From Desulfobacteraceae bacterium (GTDB lineage: Bacteria > Desulfobacterota > Desulfobacteria > Desulfobacterales > UBA5616), in the NCBI GenBank assembly GCA_013791935.1, contig VMSV01000238.1, forward strand, positions 1 through 64,000: DNA of 64,000 bases, written 5' to 3'. Shown here piece after piece: positions 18,634 to 24,927 of this stretch (positions are counted from its first letter, which is position 1; every line of letters begins with the position of its first letter). The position numbers were made by a program, and so were the translations under genes. Below the pieces are notes generated by a model that made no database searches, had not been told where the DNA came from, and was given only the letters and a program-made list of their open reading frames with translations.

Positions 18634-19826
18634 GGTGGCACCACCGTGGCACCACCCTTGAGTGGCACCACCTTCCCTTTTTTCTCAGCGGTAGCCTTCA
18701 CAATATCAAAGGAAAAATCATCCACCTGGCAATATCGGTCAAAGGCTTTGTTCGTTTCATGGCCGGATGATTCCTTAGCTTTTTCGCGGCCAAATTCCAC
18801 CGCTCTCCATGTTGTGGTACTGTGCCGGGTCCCGCCATAAAGATCCACACCTTCAATCCCGAGATTCGTGCAAGCCTGCTTCCAGTATTTCCAAAAAAAG
18901 TGGACCCCGAAAGCCTGGTCAGCTTTTACACCCCTGGTCTTTGTGGTGTGCCGGAAAAAAGGCATATCGGGATGGCCGGGGAATTCGGCTTTCATGTTTG
19001 AGATTTCGTCAATGTGGTAATCGAGCAAGCGGATACGGATTACCTTGTTTTTGTCTTTCTTCTTGGTAGGGCGCCAAAAGGTGATAATCCCGTTTTTGTG
19101 GTCAACATCTTTTTCTTTGATTTTTAGAAGATCACCCGGGCGGATGTTGGTATGCAGACTCAGGATATCAATACCAAGCCATATTTTAGGATTGTCCACA
19201 TAAGATATCGCGCGGACCTCTTCAATAATTTTAGCCTGGGTATCCATATCAACCATATTTCGATAGGCAAGCTGGTATGGGATATCCGGAATTTTCGGAG
19301 CCTGGGACAGCGTGATTATTTCAAGATCATCCACCAGGAAGTTGAAAAAGAAATCATGAAGGGCACTGGCGTGATTGTGGCGGGTCTTTTCGGAGATTCC
19401 TTTTATCATATAAAGGAACTCTTTAATATCGGCCTTCTTGATCGATTTGACGTTTCTATCCTTAAAGAATTCTAGTGCCCGGACCATGTAATTTCGGATG
19501 TTACCGATGGATTTCATGCCGGTGCGTTCTTTTTCTTCAAGGAATTGTTCAGCGAGGCCCGCGAATCCGAGTGGATTATCGGCTTGATAATCCCTCATGT
19601 CAAAAGATCCTTTGTCAGTTTCAAATCTGAGGCCCATCAGAAACCGGCTTGCGGCCTGATAATGTTGAAACTGCCTTCTGACATTGCGCCCGAATTTAAC
19701 TATGAAACGACGGGACGCTGCAATGGTTCGATGTTCCGGACAAAAAAGACCCTGCCTGCGTTCGTCATGCTCAAATGCAGAGCCACAAACAGGGCATTTA
19801 TCTTTTGAATAAATTGACCCAAGCAT
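18615..19826 (-). CDS. int: phage tyrosine integrase with N-terminal zinc ribbon
   Basis: Integrates the prophage into tRNA-Gly. I start it at the ATG at 19826, which has GGGGGGAT upstream; the track's start at 19886 adds 20 residues. The 403-residue protein opens with a zinc-ribbon-like C11-C14-C29-H32 (CPVCGS...FCPEH), then a SAM-like core-binding domain (about 85-170), then the catalytic domain. Arg in NIRPGDL, TRHSTTTW, and GHETNKAFDRYCQ (His, nucleophile Tyr) are visible. The usual HxxR box reads GGTR. The C-terminal tail is encoded by the 11-base repeats. Confidence 0.93.
   Translation of the reverse strand: MLGSIYSKDKCPVCGSAFEHDERRQGLFCPEHRTIAASRRFIVKFGRNVRRQFQHYQAASRFLMGLRFETDKGSFDMRDYQADNPLGFAGLAEQFLEEKERTGMKSIGNIRNYMVRALEFFKDRNVKSIKKADIKEFLYMIKGISEKTRHNHASALHDFFFNFLVDDLEIITLSQAPKIPDIPYQLAYRNMVDMDTQAKIIEEVRAISYVDNPKIWLGIDILSLHTNIRPGDLLKIKEKDVDHKNGIITFWRPTKKKDKNKVIRIRLLDYHIDEISNMKAEFPGHPDMPFFRHTTKTRGVKADQAFGVHFFWKYWKQACTNLGIEGVDLYGGTRHSTTTWRAVEFGREKAKESSGHETNKAFDRYCQVDDFSFDIVKATAEKKGKVVPLKGGATVVPPKTNRG
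18635..18672. repeat. three 11-base direct repeats (GTGGCACCACC)
   Basis: Exact copies at 18635-18645, 18646-18656 and 18662-18672, the first two directly adjacent. They lie inside the 3' end of the integrase gene, about 50 bases from the tRNA. The place and spacing suit arm-type integrase or excisionase binding sites. Confidence 0.8.
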
Positions 19827-19882
19827 ACAATCCCCCCATGTTTGGTTTATGGGGGCCATATTATATTTATGGGGGGATGGTG

Positions 19883-20083
19883 TCAAATCGGTTTAATCTC
19901 ATTAAGAGTTGTCAAAGCCAATTCCATGCATTGTTTTGCGTCAAGCCCATGGCTGGCAATAGATTCAAGGGCGTCTTTCATTTTTCTAAATTTATGCTCA
20001 AGAACCCTTGTTGAAAACGCTTCGCACTGATCAAAAACAACCGGGGGCATTTCATCCCAGGTTTTAACTATTTTGGGTCCCAT
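19883..20083 (-). CDS. small phage protein, unknown
   Basis: 66 residues, mostly helical and charged. It starts ten bases after the stop of the gene before it, in the leftward operon just ahead of int. No clear ribosome-binding site, so translation is probably coupled. The place next to int would suit an excisionase, but no helix-turn-helix is evident. Confidence 0.55.
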   Translation of the reverse strand: MGPKIVKTWDEMPPVVFDQCEAFSTRVLEHKFRKMKDALESIASHGLDAKQCMELALTTLNEIKPI

Positions 20084-20092
20084 TTTTTTAGC

Positions 20093-20512
20093 TCAAGCCG
20101 CCAAATCAAAAGTTCTGAAAGATATCCCAGCCCCTTTAAAATCAATTAAATATTGCCTCCGTAAGGCATCAAAAACGGTCTGAAGTTGCCTTCTCAATTC
20201 TGAGAAATCCCGAAATAAAATATCGCGGTAAGCGTTATCAACTTCAAAAAGTGAAAGCTGCTTGGGCTTCTTTTTCTCATTCGGGTCATACAGTAACATC
20301 CCCTTGTCCTTCACCTTATCAGCTACGAAAGTGATTGATGTCTCAACTTTCATACAGTTTTTTTCTTCCGAAAACTTGGCACTGAGATTTACGGTTAGAA
20401 TTCCTTCTTCAATATTCAGATAGGCGTGATTTAGCGCCGTTTCATAATCCAACAAGTGGCCGGTTAATTTTTCTCCTGTTAACTTCAGCACAGTTTTATT
20501 GATCGTTGTCAT
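20093..20512 (-). CDS. phage protein, unknown
   Basis: 139 residues with a perfect ribosome-binding site (AAAGGAGGG). The N-terminal half looks beta-rich; the C-terminal half (QLSLFEVDNAYRDILFRDFSE onward) is helical. I recognise no family. It belongs to the leftward early operon. Confidence 0.7.
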   Translation of the reverse strand: MTTINKTVLKLTGEKLTGHLLDYETALNHAYLNIEEGILTVNLSAKFSEEKNCMKVETSITFVADKVKDKGMLLYDPNEKKKPKQLSLFEVDNAYRDILFRDFSELRRQLQTVFDALRRQYLIDFKGAGISFRTFDLAA

Positions 20513-20548
20513 TTTCCCTCCTTTGATTAAGATTTAGGCTGTTTATAC

Positions 20549-20588
20549 GGCTTGCACAGAGCCGCGACCGTTGAGACCTGTGCAAGCC
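20549..20588. repeat. 11-base inverted repeat between two leftward genes
   Basis: GGCTTGCACAG and its exact complement CTGTGCAAGCC are 18 bases apart. The element starts five bases after the stop of the ASCH-like gene. No T tract follows on either strand, so it is a stable RNA hairpin or a protein site rather than a plain terminator. Confidence 0.65.
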
Positions 20589-20592
20589 AGGG

Positions 20593-20937
20593 TTAAAGGT
20601 ATTCAAATTCAATTCGTGTAACCGGCTGAAGAACACCTAATTTTGTATTCATTTCATCGATAAAAAACTTTATAAATTCACTCCTGTTTATGTCTGGAAA
20701 TCCCTCTTTCACAACATCTTCATCTGTAATCTGATTAAGCCGTTCGCTACGAACATCAGTTACGCGAATCAAGCCAAGTCGTTCTATTTTCTCACCATGC
20801 CTTAATCCCATACATTTTTTGCAACCCATGAGGACATCGCCGGGTTTAAGAAATTTCCACCCAAGACGGCGGGTGACAGTTTTTGACTTGTTAATAAACT
20901 GCTCAGTGGTGAGCGCAAAACTTATATTTCTTGGCAT
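20593..20937 (-). CDS. ASCH-domain-like phage protein
   Basis: 114 residues. The pattern SFALTTEQFINKSKTVTRRLGWKFLKPGDVL, then GEKIERLGLIRVTDV and a short helical tail ending IEFEYL, is typical of small ASCH/PUA-like proteins of phages, which are thought to bind RNA or modified bases. Its substrate is unknown. The start ATG lacks a strong site. Confidence 0.75.
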   Translation of the reverse strand: MPRNISFALTTEQFINKSKTVTRRLGWKFLKPGDVLMGCKKCMGLRHGEKIERLGLIRVTDVRSERLNQITDEDVVKEGFPDINRSEFIKFFIDEMNTKLGVLQPVTRIEFEYL

Positions 20938-21011
20938 TCTGATACCTATAAATTATTAAACACTTGCCCGTGTGGTTGCTCTGTATAGGTGGAAAATCTT
21001 TCGAGCCTCAT

Positions 21012-21422
21012 CTATTGCTTAAGCCCGAACCTGCCCCACTGAACCACAAACCCCAGGCACTTCCATATCGTATTTTTGATTCGGTTGAGGGCTATCTCCC
21101 TGCCTACAACTTCATCATAATTGGCAGGGTCCACACATGAAGCGGTTTCGTATTGCGTGAAACCGGTCAGCATTTTTGATTTAACCAGCGTGGTTTTTCC
21201 ATCTTCAAGGTTCCGAGCTTCAGCAGTTCCAAGGAAGCTATCCACCATGACCGGGTTAACCTTTGATGGATCTTCGCCCATGGGGAAAAACGCCCTTTCA
21301 AACGCTTCTTTCGGTCTCCATGAAACATGGTCGTCTTCATATTTCACTCCATAACCGGGTATGTCCCCTTGCATTTCCGGCCATGCCTCTACGATTTTCA
21401 CACCTAAAAAAAATTGAGCCAT
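21012..21422 (-). CDS. phage protein with N4 gp49/Sf6 gene 66-like C-terminus
   Basis: I start it at the ATG at 21422 (MAQFFLGVKIV), with GGAAGGAG 12 bases upstream inside the end of the gene before. The N-terminal half contains GYGVKYEDDHVSWRPKEAFE, common in small phage proteins. The C-terminal part ASCVDPANYDEVVGREIAL resembles the N4 gp49/Sf6 gp66 family. The function of both parts is unknown. Confidence 0.7.
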   Translation of the reverse strand: MAQFFLGVKIVEAWPEMQGDIPGYGVKYEDDHVSWRPKEAFERAFFPMGEDPSKVNPVMVDSFLGTAEARNLEDGKTTLVKSKMLTGFTQYETASCVDPANYDEVVGREIALNRIKNTIWKCLGFVVQWGRFGLKQ

Positions 21423-21429
21423 TTTTGTT

Positions 21430-21612
21430 TTATTCTCCTTCCAGGTTGATGTTAAGTTCATTTATAAAATCTTGCGCCAAACAGTAGCCGTCACAGGTTG
21501 TTTCATCGTAATCCACTGTGCATTCTGCGGCTATTCCATTTTCCTTAATGAAGGCGTGAAGGACCCTTGCCAAATATTCAATCCTTGGTTCGTCCTCGCG
21601 TGGTGTAATCAT
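21430..21612 (-). CDS. small acidic phage protein, unknown
   Basis: 60 residues, overlapping the gene before it by ATGA. The sequence is acidic with two Cys residues. It is placed by operon context and coupled start; no family recognised. Confidence 0.6.
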   Translation of the reverse strand: MITPREDEPRIEYLARVLHAFIKENGIAAECTVDYDETTCDGYCLAQDFINELNINLEGE

Positions 21613-21794
21613 GATTCACGCCTGTTCGCTCTCCGGGATGCCTTGACCATCTTCCGTTTATTTTTCCTGTCCACGGCATCCCCCTTTTTTTTAGAATGAA
21701 GGGCTTTCTTCGGTTTATTTTTTCGTGGTCTCCGCATATTCATTTCGGTAAGAGCGTCATACATCTGTTGTAAAGCCGCCAATTTTCGATACAT
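21609..21794 (-). CDS. small basic phage protein, unknown
   Basis: 61 residues with a strongly basic C-terminal half (RRPRKNKPKKALHSKKKG). It has a strong ribosome-binding site, AGAAAGGAGATAAA. Nucleic-acid binding is likely by charge only. Confidence 0.65.
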   Translation of the reverse strand: MYRKLAALQQMYDALTEMNMRRPRKNKPKKALHSKKKGDAVDRKNKRKMVKASRRANRRES

Positions 21795-21806
21795 TTTATC
21801 TCCTTT

Positions 21807-21980
21807 CTATTTGGCCGCAAGCGTCAGAATCACAGGGACCGCCATGGATACAATAATAAGAACGGCCAAGATGATCCTTTTCATCCACTCCCGCATTTCC
21901 TTCGCCCGTCTAATTTTCTGCATCTCAACGACGGTATGACGGATAAAATACAAATCCCCGAACTTCCAATATTGCTCCAC
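21807..21980 (-). CDS. small single-pass membrane protein
   Basis: A 57-residue ORF below the track's length limit. It starts with GTG and has GGGAGGTG upstream. The sequence MEQYWKFGDLYFIRHTVV leads to a basic stretch and one membrane helix (IILAVLIIVSMAVPVILTL) at the C-terminus. It is the first gene after the leftward early promoter. Small membrane proteins here may affect superinfection or membrane state, which is only a guess. Confidence 0.65.
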   Translation of the reverse strand: MEQYWKFGDLYFIRHTVVEMQKIRRAKEMREWMKRIILAVLIIVSMAVPVILTLAAK

Positions 21981-22100
21981 TTGGCACCTCCCTTTTTATT
22001 GACTTACCTTTTTGGCCTTCGTGCCTCCCGCGTGAGCAGTTCTCGCATGGCCGATCCCCTAACCGCACCCCAGCCATTCAAGGCGGGTTTGTTGATTAGG

Positions 22101-22119
22101 TTGTGTAGATGATACACAA
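22101..22119. promoter_or_regulatory. candidate phage operator 1
   Basis: TTGTGTA-N5-TACACAA is a perfect inverted repeat covering the -10 box of the leftward early promoter. It shares TTGTG-N9-CACAW with a second site between repressor and cro, so both are probably bound by the same regulator. Confidence 0.65.
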
Positions 22120-22137
22120 ATATAATTGAATAATCAA
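22109..22137 (-). promoter_or_regulatory. leftward early promoter
   Basis: On the - strand TTGATT (22137-22132), 17-base spacer, TATCAT (22114-22109). It drives the operon from the 57-residue membrane protein to int. Upstream of it is the hicBA terminator. Confidence 0.7.
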
Positions 22138-22179
22138 TAAGAAAAATACAAATAAAGATGTATTATGGGAAACAAAAAA

Positions 22180-22201
22180 AACCCGGTCAAAAGACCGGGT
22201 T
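22180..22201 (-). terminator. terminator of the hicBA operon
   Basis: AACCCGGTC and GACCGGGTT pair around AAAA. On the - strand a T7 tract follows the stem. It lies 20 bases after the hicA stop and insulates the early promoter from hicBA transcription. Confidence 0.88.
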
Positions 22202-22220
22202 CAATTATTGGGGGTGGGGC

Positions 22221-22454
22221 TTATTTACATTGGTTTAGATATTTGAAATATTTTTCACGGCTCATGTTTGCCGTGCGCATGTTGGATTTGATTATTTCTG
22301 TGTCAATTTCGCTATAAACCGGAATTATGACAGGGCGAGCAATTCCCTTTTTGGAATAAGAGCGATGGCTGCTGCTTTGGCGGACAAAAACAAAACCATC
22401 CTTAAAAAATACACATTCTAAAACCTTCCATCCTATGGGGGTTATGCGTGGCAA
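22221..22454 (-). CDS. hicA: HicA-family toxin (mRNA interferase)
   Basis: HicA toxins cut mRNA through a small double-stranded-RNA-binding-like fold. The 77-residue protein has MPRITPIGWKVLECVFFKDGF, the catalytic His in SSSHRSYSKKG, and IIPVYSEIDTEIIKSNMR. All fit the YcfA/HicA family. Its start overlaps the end of hicB by 13 bases, as expected for a coupled pair in the order hicB-hicA. Confidence 0.9.
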   Translation of the reverse strand: MPRITPIGWKVLECVFFKDGFVFVRQSSSHRSYSKKGIARPVIIPVYSEIDTEIIKSNMRTANMSREKYFKYLNQCK

Positions 22455-22762
22455 GCCTTTGTTCCAAGTTGATTCGCAAGGAGGTGGATGGGGATATTTA
22501 TATAATCTTCTTGATTGGTGCTTGATGCAGGCGCTTCAGACGTTCTGAACCCGCACTGTTTTAAAACCTCGTTCAGGGTGCCCATCTCGATACTTGTGCT
22601 CAAAAACAAGGTCAAGGCATCTATAAGGCTATCACGGGCCTTTTTTTCTGTATCTCCCTGAGTCACTACATCAAGAATGGGGCATGATGCAATATACCAC
22701 TTTCTTTTTTTTAAAAGCTTCACAGGCAGCCTAAACTTTAATTCAATTGTTAATTTTTGCAT
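22442..22762 (-). CDS. hicB: HicB-family antitoxin
   Basis: 106 residues. The N-terminal part, KKRKWYIASCPILDVVTQGDTEKKARDSLIDAL, is the HicB partial RNase H-like fold that covers the toxin active site. No clear C-terminal DNA-binding domain is seen, so self-regulation may differ from HicB types with a helix-turn-helix. It lies between the 71-residue gene and hicA. Confidence 0.87.
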   Translation of the reverse strand: MQKLTIELKFRLPVKLLKKRKWYIASCPILDVVTQGDTEKKARDSLIDALTLFLSTSIEMGTLNEVLKQCGFRTSEAPASSTNQEDYINIPIHLLANQLGTKACHA

Positions 22763-22765
22763 AGC

Positions 22766-22981
22766 TTATTCCTGTGTTTCATGGACATATTGGTACGCTG
22801 TAAGGGTGTTTCTCATGTCATCGCCTATCGCATTCCAGTCTTCTTGAAATGCGCGCATATCGGCTAAATTCCCAGAAGCATATAAATTATAATTATTAAG
22901 GGTTCCGCCAAGATCAAACAGTTTTGACAGTCCGCCAAGGAAGCTTGGTTTCGTAAATAAAAGGCAACTGTATCTGTTCAC
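22766..22981 (-). CDS. small protein linked to the hicBA operon
   Basis: 71 residues, GTG start with AAAGGGG upstream. Similar short proteins (LLFTKPSFLGGLSKLFDLGGTL...DWNAIGDDMR) are, from memory, widespread and often sit beside toxin-antitoxin genes. Function unknown. It is three bases from hicB, so the three genes form one unit. Confidence 0.7.
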   Translation of the reverse strand: MNRYSCLLFTKPSFLGGLSKLFDLGGTLNNYNLYASGNLADMRAFQEDWNAIGDDMRNTLTAYQYVHETQE

Positions 22982-23292
22982 TTTTTACACCCCTTTATTT
23001 ACTTGAATCCTAAAGTAATATCGGTAAGTTCAATAATTTCTTTAATTGGGCATAATTTATTATGCGTAACTAATGCTCCAAACGATAGTTGTTCAGGGCA
23101 AAATTGTCAACTGGAGATTTTGCTGAGAGCCAGCCTCCGGACACTGCAAGACCTTTAACACGATAGAAAATATTATTTTTACGAAAAAAAGTGCCATTGT
23201 TGAAGAAATTTTAATAAATGCCGATCATTTTAATTTTTAACTATGGCGCATCAAAAAACGCACACCGGATAAAATCTCGAAGGTGTATGATT
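22982..23292. other. gene-free stretch between repressor and hicBA unit
   Basis: Three hundred AT-rich bases with no convincing ORF. It holds a 7-base inverted repeat, GCATAAT-TT-ATTATGC at 23050-23065, which may be an operator for the hicBA unit. I see no clear promoter, so hicBA may be read from here or through from the repressor gene. Confidence 0.5.
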
Positions 23293-23727
23293 TTACACTG
23301 TGCCGGTTCGTTTTTTTATATCATACAGCCGGACCTCTTTTTCCAGCGACGCTTTTATTTCCGCCACCAGCTCCGGGAACGGTCTTTCCACCTCGGCATT
23401 CTCATTAATTTCCGCAATGCATTTCTTCAGCTCCGGGTATTCCTCCATAGCCTTTGTGGATAGGGTCCACTCGCCAGGGGCAGCGGTTGCTGTTGTGGAG
23501 GCTGGGGCTTTTTCACCAGTTAAAATCCAATCTACAGAAACGTTGCCAGCCGTAGCAATCTTTAACAACATAATCCCACCAGGAATCGATCCAGCTATAT
23601 ATTTTCTAAATAATTGATCTGATATCCCGGATTTTTTTGCAAAAGCGGCTATCGACTCATCTTTGTCGGCAAGGAGCTTTATTCTATCTGAAATTTCCAA
23701 TGCTAAATTATAGTTGTATTTTTTCAT
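23293..23727 (-). CDS. CI-type phage repressor without peptidase domain
   Basis: 144 residues. The N-terminal helix-turn-helix (about 10-70: LADKDESIAAFAKKSGISDQ...GGIMLLKIATAGNVSVDWILTG) is of the Bacteriophage CI repressor type. The C-terminal part is a short helical segment, with no S24/LexA Ser-Lys peptidase. Induction therefore probably does not use RecA-driven self-cleavage. It is divergent from the cro-like gene with 36 bases between starts, and lies beside a candidate operator. Confidence 0.85.
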   Translation of the reverse strand: MKKYNYNLALEISDRIKLLADKDESIAAFAKKSGISDQLFRKYIAGSIPGGIMLLKIATAGNVSVDWILTGEKAPASTTATAAPGEWTLSTKAMEEYPELKKCIAEINENAEVERPFPELVAEIKASLEKEVRLYDIKKRTGTV

Positions 23728-23757
23728 TTGACATATTCAACTTTAATTGTGTATTAT
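23728..23757 (+). promoter_or_regulatory. rightward promoter of the cro-like gene
   Basis: Perfect TTGACA (23728-23733), 18-base spacer, TATTAT (23752-23757). The predicted start point falls on or next to the ATG at 23764, so the transcript may be leaderless. On the - strand TATAAT (23758-23753) overlaps it and can serve the repressor gene. Confidence 0.7.
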
Positions 23758-23765
23758 AACCACAT
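23747..23765. promoter_or_regulatory. candidate phage operator 2
   Basis: TTGTG-N9-CACAT, the same half-sites and spacing as operator 1. It covers both overlapping -10 boxes between repressor and cro, so binding would block both promoters. Confidence 0.6.
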
Positions 23766-23952
23766 GAACAGCATACCAGCATATATCAAAAATATTAGGA
23801 GCCGCCTGGGTCTGACGCAAACCGAATTTGCGGCGATGATCGGAAAGCGGCGCTATGTCATTTCCGATTACGAAACTGGTAGATCAAGCCCTCCAGGCAA
23901 GGTTCTTGTTAAGATTCAAGAGATCGAGAAAAAGGAACTTAACCCGGTGTAA
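23764..23952 (+). CDS. Cro-like helix-turn-helix protein
   Basis: From the ATG at 23764 the 62-residue protein is one XRE-type helix-turn-helix: IRSRLGLTQTEFAAMIGKRRYVISDYETGRSSPPG. The track's start at 23728 would place the -35 box inside the coding part and adds an unlikely N-terminus. There is no ribosome-binding site before 23764, which fits a leaderless message. Probably the switch partner of the repressor. Confidence 0.85.
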   Translation: MNSIPAYIKNIRSRLGLTQTEFAAMIGKRRYVISDYETGRSSPPGKVLVKIQEIEKKELNPV

Positions 23953-24067
23953 AGCAGTTTTTAAATGGCTCGTAAATCGTAAGGCATACGAATTCTGAAT
24001 TTTCATAATATTTAAACTCTTAAAAATCAAGCGATATCCCCAAAACCATTTTTTATGAGGTTAAAAA

Positions 24068-24271
24068 ATGCCAGATTTCGACATCGACAAATGCACGGAA
24101 GTTTTCAATATCCGCATCCCGGAAATTACGAAAAAGAATCTTGATTCACTCCCACAAAATTTAAAGTCAAAACTCAAAGATTTGATTCTGAACGACATGG
24201 AATTGATCATTCACGAATCAAAGTTCAAGCCTGGGCAATATCTTAAAACGAACATTGAAGATTGTCTATGA
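24068..24271 (+). CDS. small early phage protein, unknown
   Basis: 67 residues, GAGG before the ATG at suitable distance. Contains SLPQNLKSKLKDLILNDMELI, a helical segment. No family recognised. First gene after cro in the rightward early region. Confidence 0.6.
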   Translation: MPDFDIDKCTEVFNIRIPEITKKNLDSLPQNLKSKLKDLILNDMELIIHESKFKPGQYLKTNIEDCL

Positions 24272-24296
24272 ATACAATGTCATACTTTGTATTCAT
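24268..24296. repeat. 10-base inverted repeat, operator or weak terminator
   Basis: ATGAATACAA and TTGTATTCAT are nine bases apart and overlap the stop of the gene before. There is no T tract. Placement just ahead of motif A (24336-24362) suggests a regulatory site. Confidence 0.5.
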
Positions 24297-24335
24297 CAAC
24301 ATATTGATTGAATCATTGGTTTAATCACAAGATGC

Positions 24336-24362
24336 GGGAAACCTTGACTTTTCATGTAGGGA
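24336..24362 (+). promoter_or_regulatory. early-region motif, copy A
   Basis: This block matches copy B at 24867-24893 in 21 of 27 bases without gaps (GGAAAC...TTTT.ATGTAGGGA). It ends 35 bases before the ATG at 24398. It contains no good -35/-10 pair, so it may be a promoter needing a phage activator. Confidence 0.55.
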
Positions 24363-24397
24363 GATCCTGACAAGGGAGAATGTTGAAAGGAGTTGAT

Positions 24398-24565
24398 ATG
24401 AAACAGGACAAAGAACGAGCGTGCGAAGAAATAGCGAAAATAATAAAAACCTTATGTAACAAGCATGGTGTGGCCCCATTCTCGTTGAAACTTGGGAACC
24501 AGATAGACCACAGTCAAGGCGGCACCCAATGGGATGGAACTGTTAAGCTGACCATCGGTTGTTAA
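24398..24565 (+). CDS. small early phage protein, unknown
   Basis: From the ATG at 24398 with AAAGGAG six bases upstream; 55 residues. Helical N-terminus (RACEEIAKIIKTLCNKHG) and a short beta-like end (GGTQWDGTVKLTIGC). No family recognised. Confidence 0.65.
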   Translation: MKQDKERACEEIAKIIKTLCNKHGVAPFSLKLGNQIDHSQGGTQWDGTVKLTIGC

Positions 24566-24726
24566 TCCGAATTCGCTTGAATATATGTTTTCTCTGCCCA
24601 TTTAAGGCTTAGTAATATTCTTAACTGTAGGATGTCATTTAAGGACACGTCGAATTCTTTAGTTAAATTTCTACATTCTAATAATAATTCTTTAAAGGCT
24701 GAATATTCGTTTTCGTTCATTAACAT
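24562..24726 (-). CDS. small helical protein on the opposite strand
   Basis: From the ATG at 24726 with AAAAGGAA six bases upstream; 54 residues, all helical (NEYSAFKELLLECRNLTKEF). It runs against the rightward early operon and overlaps the end of the gene at 24398 by four bases. A palindrome cluster lies about 65 bases upstream of its start. Real but unrecognised, moderate confidence. Confidence 0.5.
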   Translation of the reverse strand: MLMNENEYSAFKELLLECRNLTKEFDVSLNDILQLRILLSLKWAEKTYIQANSD

Positions 24727-24790
24727 GATGGATTCCTTTTCTTTACTAATAAATGGGCACATTTTACTTATCATTCATATCGGTCATATT

Positions 24791-24831
24791 GTCTAAAGGT
24801 TTAGACTATTTCTAAAGCACCTTTTTTAGAC
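24791..24831. promoter_or_regulatory. cluster of GTCTAAA half-sites
   Basis: GTCTAAAGGTTTAGAC (24791-24806) is a perfect inverted repeat, and a second, looser pair (TCTAAA and TTTAGAC) follows at about 24811-24831. It lies between the 54-residue - gene and motif B, so it can regulate either direction. Confidence 0.6.
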
Positions 24832-24866
24832 CAGGGATCTGAAGAATGCCAAAATCAAATATTTTC

Positions 24867-24893
24867 AGGAAACACTGTATTTTTATGTAGGGA
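24867..24893 (+). promoter_or_regulatory. early-region motif, copy B
   Basis: Second copy of the motif at 24336-24362; it ends 34 bases before the ATG at 24928, almost the same distance as copy A. The GTAGGG at its end pairs with CCCTAC at 24898-24903. Confidence 0.55.
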
Positions 24894-24927
24894 ATCGCCC
24901 TACACACTTTTAACCCTGGGAGGAAGC

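Noticed and set aside
21930-22079. 49-residue - strand ORF starting MAGVRLGDRPCENCS
   Set aside because: The CxxC start looks protein-like, but it lacks a ribosome-binding site and overlaps the better-supported 57-residue membrane protein gene in another frame.
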